Assembly: GCA_963675135.1 (NCBI GenBank)
Contig: OY776124.1
Location: forward strand, 10,368,677 to 10,432,676
Direction: 5' to 3'
DNA: 64,000 nt
From: Galeopsis tetrahit
Lineage: Eukaryota > Streptophyta > Magnoliopsida > Lamiales > Lamiaceae
The translations under genes and the position numbers were made by a program. Within the stretch, counting starts at the first letter, position 1. Every line of letters begins with the position of its first letter. Under the pieces are notes generated by a model. That model was not told where the DNA came from and did not search any database. It worked only from the letters and a program-made list of their open reading frames with translations. Of this stretch, positions 1 to 11,764 are shown piece after piece.

Positions 1-783
1 GGTTTTATCTGCACGTTACCTGCCAGGTTTCTGCTTACTCCATCGGAGTTGCTGGTTGGGGAACTGGTCTTAAGCTCGGAAGTGAATCGAAGGGCATTAC
101 ATATTCAGGGCATCGAAACATCGGGATTGCACTCTTTGCTCTTGCAACTGTGCAGGTAACATCATTGAATAAATTAGATTTTCTTTCGAGTTTTATTGGT
201 CTTGGTGGTGGATCATGGATGGTTATTTCAGCATCCATATGTTTGTGTCAATCTGAGAAAATCACTTCACTGTTTGTATATAAAAATAAGGAAATGCATA
301 TGTTTAGGCCTTTTAAGACTTGTGGTTGGTTGCTGTATATGTATAATTGTATGATTGTATCGATTCCTATCAATGCATATTTTGCTACTTTAAAGGGTCT
401 TGATGATCTCTATCTCCCTTTCTTGATTCTGAGATATTTGCTAATATGTGGTGGTCGTGTGTTTGGCTTTCGCGTAGATATTTGCATTGCTATTAAGACC
501 GAAGAAGGACCACAAGTTTCGGATTTACTGGAACATCTACCATCATGGATTTGGATACGCAATTCTCATTCTTGGCATCATCAACGTGTTCAAAGGTCTC
601 GACATATTACAGCCTGAATCCAAGTGGAGACATGCATATATTGTTGTAATCTCAGTTCTTGGAGGCATTGCCGTATTGTTGGAAGCTGTCACTTGGATTA
701 TTGTTCTGAAGAGGAAAAGGTCAGACAAGTCAACCAAACCGTACGATGGCTACAACGGTAGGCAAGATCCTCTCGCCCTGTGA
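1..783 (+). CDS. Cytochrome b561 and DOMON domain-containing protein, 3' part (5' end outside window)
   Basis: Two exons are visible. The first runs from the window edge (reading frame from base 3) to 155, the intron is 156-477 (GT-AG), and the last exon is 478-783, ending in TGA. Together they encode about 152 residues of the C-terminal b561 core. Candidate haem-ligand histidines lie in LHVTCQ, in SGHRNIG and in the NIYHHGFGY segment. The VAGWGTGLKLG loop is characteristic of plant DOMON-b561 proteins. Hydrophobic helices follow, and the basic tail (LKRKRSDKS) is typical of the cytosolic end. These proteins are ascorbate-reducible, plasma-membrane trans-membrane electron-transfer proteins, often annotated as auxin-responsive. 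The DOMON part and the start lie upstream of the window. No disruption is seen in the visible part. Family assignment is confident; the exact paralogue is not. Confidence 0.9.
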
Positions 784-1423
784 TCGATCCCTTCCTTCCA
801 TCTGTGTGAATTCGTAACACGTCTACGTATTGTATTATCTGTCCATTTAAATTCCTAGGATGAGAATAGATTGCAGGCTCCCTCCCTTTGAGTTGTGCAT
901 TTTTCACATAAGTTTGCCCGCCATATACATTAGTTTTTCTGCAGTTAGTTTGGCATACGAGGTATAGATACAGACTGGAATTCCTTTATTTTTTTCGAGT
1001 TTATTGCTTTTTTATAATATTATAAGCATGTTATAGCTGATGTTTTCACTAATTATCTGTTGCATCTCACATGTGATCTCTCCTTATCAAATGCTATATA
1101 TATATATATATGATGCCTTATTTCTTATGTTAGAAGCACATGGGGAGCATAGTTTTTGATGTACATCACCTTGTTTTTTGCTTGCTTCTTGTGTGTATTA
1201 TTCCCTTATTAATATAATGGGATTCTTGTGATGCCGTCAATGATTCTTGATTATAAATTTCGTTTTGGAATTAGTGCAAATATCTTCTACGATGGATATT
1301 TGCAAATTGCACATGCAATATCATTTTATTTAAGGAAGGGGCAGAAAAATTCGCGGGTCGAAATCGTGTCACGTGGATCTTCTCACACAATTCGCACTAG
1401 ACCAACAAAAAAATTGACCGTAA
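784..1423. other. 3'UTR and downstream intergenic DNA of the b561 gene
   Basis: Presumed 3'UTR of the DOMON-b561 gene followed by AT-rich DNA with a short (TA)n run near 1094-1112. No gene seen. Confidence 0.5.
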
Positions 1424-1833
1424 GTAGACATGTTCAACCGCCGAAAACCGCCGGTTACGGTTACAAATCGGCGCTTTCGGTTTTGCAAAATCGTCAACCG
1501 TAATCGAACTGACAATTTTTTTTTTTCGTTTTTGCTTGTTTTCACTCCGTTTTCGTTCGTTTTTTATTCGTTTTAACTCTTATTTTAGAAAATACATTAC
1601 TAGAATTTAATAAAAATTATATAACATAAATTTATATTGTGTAGTAAAAATAAAAATATAAAAATAGGCCAAACCGACGGTTAACTGCCAAAATTGGTGG
1701 TTTGCGGTTTGTCAAAATATAAAACCGAAATTGAACCGTCATTTTTCGGTTACGGTTTGATTTTTGAACCGTAACCGGCAGTTAAAAACCGTCAATTTGA
1801 CCGATATTCCGGTTATAAACCGTCCATGTCTAC
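1424..1833 (+). mobile_element. hAT-like MITE, copy 1
   Basis: The segment begins gtagacatg and ends catgtctac. Its arms carry repeated aaccg/cggtt motifs (ccgccggttacggtt, aaccgtaaccggcagtta) in inverted arrangement around an AT-rich core. A second member at 50461-50762 shares the core (agaaaataMRttactagaattta) and the terminal agacatg. I found no convincing 8-bp duplication, so hAT membership is inferred from the ends only. No coding capacity. Confidence 0.55.
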
Positions 1834-2449
1834 CTGCACCTGGGCAAGCGTCCCGCTCTGAAATACGTTATGAACCCTCTCACATCTTTTGAATGAGATT
1901 TGGATTTGGGTACTTGTCCTTATAGTATTAATTAGCACATAGTATTTGTTTTTATAGAATTTTTTGAACAGATTTATTTGATCCACATATGATCTGATTT
2001 TGACCTGCGAATTTTCAGTTTTCTAATTTGTGCTAATATTGCATGTGCAATATTTTCCGTTTATAGATATATTAGTTTGGTAAATTTCCATAGTCAAAAG
2101 TTTACGTGTAGGGGCTTGCAAGAAGAAAAATAAGTCATTGTGGGTGTATGGGATTAAAGTATATGGTCCCCTCATTATCATTACCTTTCTTGGGTCACTA
2201 CTCAATGCTTTTCACTTTCCATTATTCTTAAATCGTTATTCAAATTAAAGGACATTTGTTACATTTTCTAATCTCAAAATGAAAAACACGCGTCTTTCAG
2301 AATATTGTTGATAGAATGATGCATGATTTGCCTTGGATTTTTATGCTTTTTTTCAATTAATTTATGATGATGTATGATTATGGTTTATGAATAACACTCT
2401 GACACAACACAATATGGGAAAGCTTCATGATAAGATAAAATTGTCATAA
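1834..2449. other. AT-rich intergenic DNA
   Basis: No gene or recognisable element seen. The small ORFs here have no coding character. Confidence 0.4.
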
Positions 2450-2455
2450 TATATA

Positions 2456-2494
<39 letters not shown>
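2450..2494. repeat. (TA)n microsatellite
   Basis: An uninterrupted run of TA dinucleotides, about 22 copies. Confidence 0.95.
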
Positions 2495-2498
<4 letters not shown>

Positions 2499-5258
2499 GA
2501 AAGATTTCTTACCTATCTTTTACTTTAATAAGCCTTTAAACTATATAATTATGTTTGCACCTAATAATAAAAATTCATGAATCTTGTTGAGTTAGACTAA
2601 ATATACCGTCACAATTATTTACAGGTGATGCAGTAATATTGTTTAGTATATGAATAATTTTGATTGGAAGGATAACAAATGAAATTAAGCATTTTTAAAA
2701 CATGATATTATGTGAAATTAAATCACATGAGACCTACTTTACTACAAATTAAGAAATGGGATGCCTGTAATTTAAATTTTTGAATTATATATACTAGTAA
2801 GAATTATTTTGAATTGAAGGATTAATTACTTCATAGTTGGGCTAAAAAGTGAGGTTGCGAATCTCAATTAAACTAAACTAAATTTGCTTTAAGTTAAAGC
2901 AGAATATAAATTTATTTAGCGCCAATGCCTTTATCTTTAAGGTAAATTTAATCACCTTTTAGTTATTTATATGGTAGAATTTTTAAATTGATAATTCTAA
3001 ATTTCAAAGTTAATCTGAATTATGGAGACGCTGTCGACTCAGCTTTTGGAGATGTTATAAATTAGAAATAAAGCTTATAAAATATTATTAGATCATCTTA
3101 ACACACGTAATCTTAATTTTAATATATACTATATTTGTGGTATATATTATAACAACATTTGACAAAATTTCTCAAATCTTCAACAATCTCTCCTCTTCAA
3201 ATTCTTTTCTTGCGGTCTTATTCAATCGTTTATTACCATGTCTAAATTATTCTTTCTTCGAAGAATTGAATTCTTCATTTCATTGATTATTCTTTATTAA
3301 ATATTTTTTAAAATATAAAATATTAAGATTAAGACTAATAATATTTGATAGAAATAAATTAAATAAAAAAAAGATTTTATAAATAGATATATTTTATTAA
3401 AAAAATAAAAATAAATATATATAAAGAAAAGAGTGTAGTTTATAATGACGCTCCTTCCCTTCTTTTTGTAGAGAGGAACGTCGTTAAAGTTCTTCTTTAT
3501 TTTATTAAACAGCTCTTAAATATAAATATATTACATTAAATAACTTGTCAAATATTAATATTTTATTTAAAAAAAATTAAAATTTATTATGAAACGGAGA
3601 AGTTAATTGTATAAAACACCAAGTATGAAAGTATAATTTTAGTTAATAAGAGACCACATAAATAATACAAAGGCCTTCACACACGCGTGTGGCACGTGCG
3701 GACACGAGTAGAGGGGAGGGGGCACATGGTGAATAATCCACAATGTGTGTACAGTGCAAGTGGATAGTGTGTACCTTACTTTTTGTTTTCAAGCCTTCAA
3801 CTACACATGAAAGTTTTGACATTTTATTTTTTATTTTCTATATTGATTTTTAACTTCATTTTTTTCATAAATTACATATATATTGCATAACCATATGAGA
3901 GAAATTTTGTTGAAAAAAAAAAGGAAGAGAAAATAGAGATTTTAGAGAATTAAAATAGGAGAGAAGGTGTTCAGAACAGAGAAAAGTGTCAAGTAACGGT
4001 GTGGCGGTGGACATGCATATACGGTACGGTCTACGCGGTCAAGGAGCGGTGTGGTGGTGGACGCATGCATCTTCCATTCATATCTACGCGTGTCAAGTAA
4101 GCGGTGGACATGCATCGTCCATTCATTTGTCCATTCTTCCCTTCATTTGTCCATGCTTATATTTATAAAAGATATTTATAAAAGATTGACCTGTGCATTT
4201 ATTCTCTCTCTTTTATGAACCGTTTTCTTCAATATTCTTTAAAAAAAAAATTAATTCTTTAAAAATAAAAATAATTTTTTTTTTTAATTTCCTTAAATTT
4301 AATTTTTGTCACTCTTTCAAACTTTTCTTCAATTTAAATTTTGTTCAATTATTTTTTCATTCTCTCTTGTACTTCTTTTTTTTTTTTTTTTCGATTTCCA
4401 CAGTTATTTTTATTTACAATTTCTTAATTATTAAAACTAAAAACTGTGTTCGTGCTGCTGACGTAATACCTAGGGTCCTCGGGTCGACCCGATCCTGACC
4501 GATGATCCGAGCTTTCACCTTATAGTTTAACGAGTCAGTCACACTCTTCCTCCTAGTAACGCCGTACATAATCGATTAAAAAAAGTGATTTTCGTTTTTC
4601 TTGTGTGTTTAAAGCTTCTGCCTTTTATTATCCAAAATCGGGAACGTTTTTTTTGCTTAAAAATGTTAGTGGATTCGTGTTATATATAAAGGATAAAGCT
4701 GAAGAATGAAAACGATTATTTTATAAAAGAATAGAAATTAAATTAAATTTAGAACGAAATTAATGAGACATGGTTTAAGCGCATCAAGCATAACCGTTGG
4801 ATCGTGTGGCTTATGTGGCAGGGTTTACGTGTATTCGGTTCAATTTTTCTATTTTTTTTTTCCTTTACTATAGATATATTTATTTATTTTGAGATTTCGG
4901 AGATTTTAAAATGTTAATTACAAGTGATTTCAGGTTAACTTTTAGCGTTCCAAAGAATATGTGCTTTTGAATTTTGATTTCTAGAAAAGGGAAATCACAC
5001 CATTTTTTTAATTTTAATTCAGATTTTTATCTTATAAAATTTTAAAAACTATTATTACCCCAATCCCAAAACATTTTAAAATTACACCAAATGTCATTAC
5101 TTTTTTCACATAAAAATATTTTATTTTTGTCTTATTCTCTTCGATTGATTAATATACCCTTAACAAAAAAATATTTTACCTATCAAAATATTAATAAACA
5201 ACTATCATATTAAAACTTGTGTTAAAGTTAAAGGGACAAACAAATAAATAACGGAAGA
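2495..5258. other. AT-rich intergenic DNA with a small degenerate repeat
   Basis: No gene supported. Near 3990-4140 a degenerate motif (gtcaagtaacggtg, gtggacatgcat, gtccattcattt) recurs about three times. Several long A or T runs occur, for example near 4381-4393. Nothing else recognised. Confidence 0.4.
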
Positions 5259-5275
5259 AGTATTAAATAATTCTT

Positions 5276-5393
5276 TTTTTTTTAAATTACATTAAATACC
5301 CACCCCTTTTTTTCCCCTCCCCATGACTCGAACCCAGAATCTAAGGCTAGGTAGGTAGTGGTGCTCTAACCAATTGAGCTATTTCACTTTGTC
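5276..5393 (-). mobile_element. tRNA-derived SINE with 17-bp target-site duplication
   Basis: On the minus strand the element starts gacaaagtgaaatagctcaa. It carries a pol III A box (tagctcaattgg) and a B box (ggttcgagtca) about 37 bp apart, then a C/G-rich segment, then an A-rich tail (T run at the plus-strand left end). It is flanked by identical 17-bp repeats, agtattaaataattctt, at 5259-5275 and 5394-5410. Body length is only 118 bp, so this is a very short tRNA-type SINE. It lacks the paired acceptor and anticodon arms expected of a working tRNA gene, and the tail plus duplication mark it as retroposed. Confidence 0.85.
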
Positions 5394-5411
5394 AGTATTA
5401 AATAATTCTTA

Positions 5412-7640
5412 CCACTACAAAAAAAAAAAAAAAAAAAAAAGGGTCAAAAGGCGAAGGTTGCCATTTTATAGGTAACGGAATTGGGGAATCCGTTGCTTTT
5501 TTGCAATGGCAGGTGGCAGTTACCTTTTTGCGAGTTCGTGCAAGTTGTTGCCTCCCGTCGCCTTTTCGCAACGGGCCCACATCCGTTGCCATTTAGCCCG
5601 TCGTCTTTTTATCAGTTTTAAAAAAATGCGAACTACACCAGTTTTAAAATAATTTAATTACGGTGATTAAAAATATTATCAATTCACACCATTTAAATTT
5701 ATTCTAATCTTCAATTCACAACAATATCATTACACATGAGTATAATTATTTTCACTTGTACATTTAAAAATATCAATTCATTTATCCATTTAAAACTATT
5801 TTCATCTTAATTAAAATCGTTCTCAAGTTAATTTTTAGTCTAAAATAACATTAGGTGATTAAAAATACCAATTTACACTATTTAAATTTATTCTAATCTT
5901 CAATTTACAACATTTAAATTCATTAATCTAATTTTCAATTCACAACAATATCATTACATACAACATTGAGTATAATTATTTTCACTTATACATTTAAATT
6001 TATTCTAATCACATCATTTAAATTCATTCTAATTTTCAATTCACAACAATATAATGACATACAACATTAAATATAATTATTTTCACTTATCCATTTAAAA
6101 ATATCAATTCACTTATCCATTTAATTAAAACTATTTTCATCTTAATTAATATCATTATCAAGTTCATTTTCAATTAAAATAACATAACAAACAACATTAA
6201 TTATAATCATTAGCATGTTCACGTCAATTAAAATAACATCACACACAACATTAAAATAAACAATCCTCAACGTCATTGTAATATAATTAAACATAAAAAA
6301 GTAATAGAAAATGTATCACTCCTCATCACCACCATCATCCTCAGCATCACCCTGATCCTCAACCTGGTTACCATCCTGAACGTTGTTCGACGTCCTCGAC
6401 GCCCCCGACGGCCTCGGTGCCCCACCCATCTGACCCATCATCGCTTGCATTTGTTCTTGAAAATGTTTGAGTAAGCGCTTCTCCGTCTGTTGCATTTGTA
6501 GGAGTAAGCGTTGCTCTCTGTCCTCATTGATTCTCCGTTCTTCAGCAATAGCATGGTCAATGTCGACCTGGGTGAATCGTCCATAAGACGTACCACGTGA
6601 CGTCTCGCCAGGACCGGAGGAGACCCGTCTGTTCTTGCCTACTTGTCCAAGGCCCTTAACACGTTCATAAGACATGCCGACCTTCTTCAAGTACAATTCA
6701 GACATGTCGGGTATAGATGGGGTCTGGATTGAACCATCCTCTGAAGTATGTCCATCTGACGGTTCACCTGAGAGATTTGACAACTCCTCATGTACTTGGT
6801 CATATACGTTCATATTTAAAAGTGGGTTAATACATTTTCAAGTACAATTAAATATGTATTTATTATATAATTTTATATGTACGTATACATATATGTACAC
6901 ACTTACAATAATATCAACCATAAAACCATAAGTGTATGTGTCGTTTTCGTAACGGTGGTAATATTCAACTATCTCTCAGTCGTAGGCAGGGCGTCCCATC
7001 TTCTGCTCCTGTATTTTGAATTGAAGACGTACAAAATGAATAAAAAATTAACTCAAATTAAGTATAATTGACCACAAATACTTACAATGCGCCGTGCGAC
7101 CTCTGCTGCTCCACGAGCTCCGCCTTTATGAGTACCACAACTAGTACCCGGACCTCCAGGCTCGGATAAGCGGTTCTTACGACACTGCTCGCTCTTCTTA
7201 ACTGTGGCAGGATCGTTACAGTGACGAACTAAGTCGTTCCAAACATTGACATCCCACATCGGCTTCTTCTTCTCCCATGATGTCTTGACGTTTGATAACA
7301 TGCCAGAGTGCCGATTTGCTGCTCTTTCAAGAAAGAGCCTGTACACCTGTTCAGAAGATGTGGTATTAGGGTCCCACGTGACCTCGGTCTGCAAAAAAAA
7401 AAAAAAAAAAATTAATTTAACAAAATGTAAATGTAAAGTTATTTTATACATCATTAATTAATTATATTTGGAATGTCTCCCAACACCGTTGAATCGTATC
7501 GGGTAATACCTGGGCAAAGCTGTGTGCACCAAGCTCCATATTCTTGTACATAATCTGTATGATCGTCCTCGAGATTAAATTTGAAGGCATCATCTTGTCA
7601 ATATAAGTAATTAATGTAAAATGAGTAAAATTCACATGTA
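5412..7640 (-). mobile_element. CACTA (En/Spm) transposon remnant with Transposase_24-like pseudogene
   Basis: The plus-strand left edge is cactacaaaaaaa at 5412, the hallmark CACTA terminus. It is followed by subterminal motifs ccgttgc and gcaacgg repeated in both orientations up to about 5605. A Ptta/En/Spm-type transposase is readable on the minus strand in pieces: about 7600-7475 (EYGAWCTQLCPG), about 7390-7085 (WEKKKPMWDVNVWNDL, then a CRKNRL...THKGG region), about 7010-6930 (QEQKMGRPAYD, then an in-frame stop), and 6813-6316 (a C-terminal part with VKGLGQ and a Q/E/R-rich coiled-coil segment ending in an acidic tail). The opposite terminus (ttttttgtagtg) was not found to the right, so the element is truncated or decayed. 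Introns between the pieces are possible, but the stop in the third piece argues for a pseudogene. Confidence 0.75.
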
Positions 7641-8523
7641 AGTGAATTTTTAAAAACTATCTCGAATAATTTAAAAATGTCATTCTTTTGAAAAAATTAA
7701 AATATAAATAATACTCTCCCCGTACACCACGTACACTCATTTAGTCGAAAAATGATTATTATAGTCCATCATTATCAATTCTTGCATGGCTATGCTAATT
7801 ACTCCAGTAATTATGAACATGTGAACCGAATTAATTAGATATTGACATGATATTGGCATCTTTGGCCTGGAGTTATATAAGTATGATAGATTATTTAATT
7901 AGGACAAAATAAAAAAGTCGACATCATGAAAATTGTAATGATTCGGATGTCATGATGATGCATCCATGACGATATATTTATTTATTTATTTAATAAATTA
8001 GAATTAGGAATTGGGTTTGGACATCATTGCTCCATCACCCAAACATCATGGATCATTTTGGTGGTCCTCTTTTCACGCCCTACCCTTTTACCCCATTTTG
8101 TCCAATTCTCTCCGTCTCGTATTTTTTTTTGGTCCGTCTGTCTACATTCAATTCTGTTGTAAACAGTGACGGACGGACGCACCCTATGTTCAGCGGCATT
8201 GGCCTTCCACACTTTTTCAAAACAATTAGTATATATATATATATATATCTATATATGCTTTTTAATGTTTTACTTACTGTATTCTTAAAAAAAAATGTTC
8301 TACTTACTGTTATGTTAGAGTCATCGGTTGATTGGTTATTCAATTTTACCTCTCTAAATACAAGAGTTCGATTTGGATGATTATGCACATTTTTTAAGAA
8401 AAATGAGGTTGTAAACAATACTCATTTATTTGCCATGATTCACGGTGTGTTTTGACCAAATTCTACCGTTTAAGAGTAAATGGTGAAAATTGAGTTTATA
8501 GAAGAAAAATAATTTAAGTGGTT
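7641..8523. other. Intergenic DNA with (TA)n
   Basis: AT-rich DNA with a TA microsatellite at 8230-8257. The overlapping ORFs on both strands at 8024-8418 show no family resemblance. No gene supported. Confidence 0.4.
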
Positions 8524-8591
8524 GCCTAAGCGCTAGATGGTGTCAAAACGTCCGGCTGCCTAAGCGCTAGATGGTGTCAAAACGTCCGACT
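8524..8591. repeat. Two-copy 34-bp tandem duplication
   Basis: The segment gcctaagcgctagatggtgt and its continuation is repeated once immediately downstream, with one difference near the copy ends (cggct versus cgact). Confidence 0.9.
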
Positions 8592-8806
8592 ATCGATTTC
8601 TAACTTTTGCAACATTGATATTTAATATGCACATACACTACTATAAATTTAAATGTTTTTTTTCTCTCACTACACTAATACACACTTCACTGATTACTCT
8701 ACCCTCAATATTTGTTAGAAGATCTTGATTTTATTTTTCTTTTTAGATTGTTATTTTTTTACTCCGTAACTGTACTTTTTTGTTTGTGTATTCCTAATAT
8801 CCCATC

Positions 8807-9218
8807 AGGCTATCTCCAATTCTCGGACTCAAATTGCCATCAAATTTGAGTTAACAGTAAAATCATCTCCAATCATCAAACTCAGATTTTAACTTAATAG
8901 GAATATTCTTTTAATTTTTCAATATTCCATAATTGTTAATCATAAAATTCAAATGTGTTTCATTATTTAATTTAAATAATAATTATAAAATAATAAATTT
9001 TAAATAAATTAATAAAAAAAATGAAAAAAAATATATAAACGATGGCTAAAGTTAATTGGGGAGAGCAAGTAGGCTAAATTATTTTTGAGTCCAACTTTGA
9101 GTTGGTGGCAAATTTGCCACAAAAAAATGGATTGTGACAAATTGCCACCAATATTGCCACCGCATTGGAGAACTTTTAGGAGGCAATTTGAGGATTTGGG
9201 TCTCCATTGTAAATGCCC
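8807..9218. mobile_element. Probable PIF/Harbinger (Tourist)-like MITE, degraded
   Basis: The left end (ggctatctccaattctcgga, then ctcaaattgcca) is imperfectly inverse to the right end, which on the minus strand reads gggcatttacaatggagacc and then ctcaaattgcc. A TTA follows the right end, but the left flank does not show a matching TTA. This resembles the widespread gggcat...ccaatg MITE class. No coding capacity. Confidence 0.5.
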
Positions 9219-9276
9219 TTAATACATTTTAAACGTTTTCTAAAAAAAAAAAAAAACTTTAAACATGTTTCAAAAG

Positions 9277-10130
9277 TTTTTTTTTTTTTTTTTTGGGGTT
9301 TACAAGATAATAAAATGAGATTATAAATCATGAGCACAAGATCTTGATCTTCAAACCATAGTATCGTTGTCCACTCCAATCGTGAGAAGAGGAAAGACGA
9401 GTTTCCCTTTGCCTTCACAGATGCTCAGGTCTCCAATCTTTCAACGAGACAACCCCACACTAAGGTGTTCTCATGTCAAGAATAGGAAACAGAAAAAAAA
9501 AAAAAAATTCCACCAAGTACCGTATCCCAAGAATCAGAACACCAGGGCTCTAGAGTCTATCTCAAAGAGCCCAACCATAAAAAAAGAAGTCCCACAACCA
9601 CAACAAAGATCCATAACGAAAAACGAGAAGCCCAACCAACAACAACTAAACACTATGCTAAACAAATAAAATAGAGCAACCTAAAAAACAGTAAATAGGA
9701 TCAACAAAGAAATACCCGAACGATCACCGTGGCTCCGTTAGGATAATTTGTAGGTTGATCCCTAACAAGAACTGAAAAAATAACTACATAAAAGAAGGAA
9801 AAGACTGAAAAAAACGGTGCATCGATGACGGTGACGGCAAGAACAAAGTAGATCTAAGGATTTGCTTCCTAGATCTGAAAGACGGCGACGACGGAAGACG
9901 GTGGCAGACAGTAACGGATCAGATCTGACACAATAACTCACAGATCTACAAGAACACGAGAAGATCTACATGAGAGAATGCTAGATCTACAAGATCTGCA
10001 AGAGAAAATGGTGGAGACGGGACTGTGTGCGAATCACATCTGGAGTGTGTAAAAATCGCACCTCCAGTGTGTGAAAATCGCACACAGATCTACATGTGTC
10101 AAAAGAATCATACTACTCCGTAATAACTTT
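9277..10130 (-). mobile_element. Possible non-coding retroposon (LINE-derived?) with poly-A tail
   Basis: On the minus strand this reads as a GC-richer leader with eight AGATCT sites between about 9848 and 10090, then a transcribed-looking segment, and ends in a T run on the plus strand (9277-9294), that is, a 3' poly-A tail. No ORF of note and no target duplication found. The layout fits a deletion derivative of a LINE or another retroposed transcript, but family membership is unproved. The right edge is approximate. Confidence 0.3.
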
Positions 10131-10198
10131 GGATGGACAAGAGTGGTATATTATAGTGTAGATCAAACTGTTATTTATATATTTACATAATATAATAT

Positions 10199-10630
10199 AG
10201 AGAGCTCTTTGTGAAAGGACACAATCTTTCGACGAAATTGCAAATTTTTAATGAGTGAAAGGTGCAATCCTTTAACAACGTGGCTCTTCGGTGAAGTTGC
10301 AACCTTTCGGTGCAATTCTTGAGTATCTATAAATACTCAAAGGTGTGGAGAGTCTAAGAGAACTTAATCAGAAGTTTATCTGGTCATTGAGTGATGAGAG
10401 TCTCTCTATATGCTAGGATTTGTGTCTTATATTATTTTAAATTAGTTTATTTATACACTTGCTATTTCTGCTTCTAAAATTTGATAGAGTGTAACTATCT
10501 AGTTTTCGTGGAATAGGTTTTGTATCCTAGAAGGTTAATTCCTTGTGAGAACCATTTACACCTGGGAGGAATTAATACCTTTAAAGATAACATGGTTTTT
10601 GGTGTGCCTAATCTATCATTAACTCAGTTA
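10199..10630 (+). mobile_element. Possible Copia-type LTR or leader fragment
   Basis: The stretch contains a TATA-like ctataaata at about 10329. After it comes a run that looks like an LTR R/U5 or leader (gagagtctaagagaac, ttttgtatcctagaagg, acacctgggaggaattaa). I could not find TG/CA ends or a second copy. If real, it was later interrupted by the 10636-15530 element. Confidence 0.35.
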
Positions 10631-10635
10631 CCCAC

Positions 10636-11745
10636 TGTAAACACAAATTCGTGAATTAAATATAAAAACTCGAAAATGCGAAACAATTTTAATTAATTTC
10701 GGATTAAAACCGAGTATTTGTGGGTTACAATCTCTAATTTGTTCCTCTGATTCTCTCTTCTTGAACTTCACTTGATTTCCTTGAGCTTTTGGGGTCGAAT
10801 CCGCAGCCGGACCCGCTTCGATCTTGTATTTGGGGCTTTATAACGTTAATCCAAAGGTTTAGCACCGTATTTTGGATTAAACGTTGAATTTAGGGACTTT
10901 TGTGATGAACGTCGTTGAAGATCGTTCTTGAATTTGGGACTTTGTAACGTTAATCCAAGGGCTTGACGCCGTATTTTGGATTAAACGTGGATTTTAGGGA
11001 CTTTTCGGGACTTTTTCGGGACTTTTTCGGGACTTATTCGGGACTTGTCGGGACTTTCGGGACTTATTCGGGACTTGTCGGGACTTTCGGGACTTATTCG
11101 GGACTTGTCGGGACTTTTCCGGGACGAACGCCGTTGAAGATCCACGAAGCACCTCCTCCTTGAAGAAACGCTGAATCGAAGGGGCTTAGCACCTTGATCT
11201 CCGCTCGAACGCTGTTTTTTGCCGCTTTGCACGAATAACGCCTTGAAGGAACGCCGAATCGAAGAGGCTTAGCACCTTGATCTCCACTCGAACATTGCTT
11301 CTTGCCGCTTTGCACGAAGAACGCTTTTGAAGCTCCTCCAACTGTTGAAGAACACTCTAAAATCTCTGTAGAGAATTTTAGAGCCTTGAATGCTTCTGAT
11401 TTCTTGATTCTGAAATGAATGAAATGAGGCATCTATTTATAGGTGTAGAACCTAGGGTTTCTTATGGGACAGGGAGATATTTGTGCAGGTGGTTAGGGTT
11501 TAATTCAAATTTTGAATTACTTGGGCTAAGAATACCCTATTTGGGCTCAATTTGGTTTGTTGGACTTTAGAGGCCCATCTTCATTTATGGGACTTTAGAG
11601 GCCCGTCTTGCTTTATTGGACTTTAGAGGTCCGTCTTGAATTTATGGGACTTTAGAGGCCCGTCTTGATTTACCGGACTTTAGAGACCCGTCTTGATTTA
11701 CTGGACTTTAGAGGTCCAAAGGAATTTAAAATTTAGGTGTCTACA
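10636..11745 (-). repeat. Left LTR, inverted orientation
   Basis: Reverse complement of the right LTR. Its U5 end faces outward and its U3 end abuts the internal region 20 bp before the gag ATG. It contains an expanded minisatellite of tcgggactt-type units (about 10993-11123), larger than in the right LTR, and an internal near-duplicate of about 83 bp (11165-11330). Its TATA box points to the left, away from gag. Confidence 0.9.
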
Positions 11746-11764
11746 AGCAAATCAAGTCACGACG

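Noticed and set aside
3986..4168. A 60-residue ORF with repeated HASSIH peptides.
   Set aside because: Generated by a small degenerate tandem repeat; no domain, start context or neighbouring exons.
5320..5393. A tRNA gene on the minus strand (A and B boxes visible).
   Set aside because: No acceptor or anticodon stem pairing; an A tail and 17-bp flanking duplication show a SINE.
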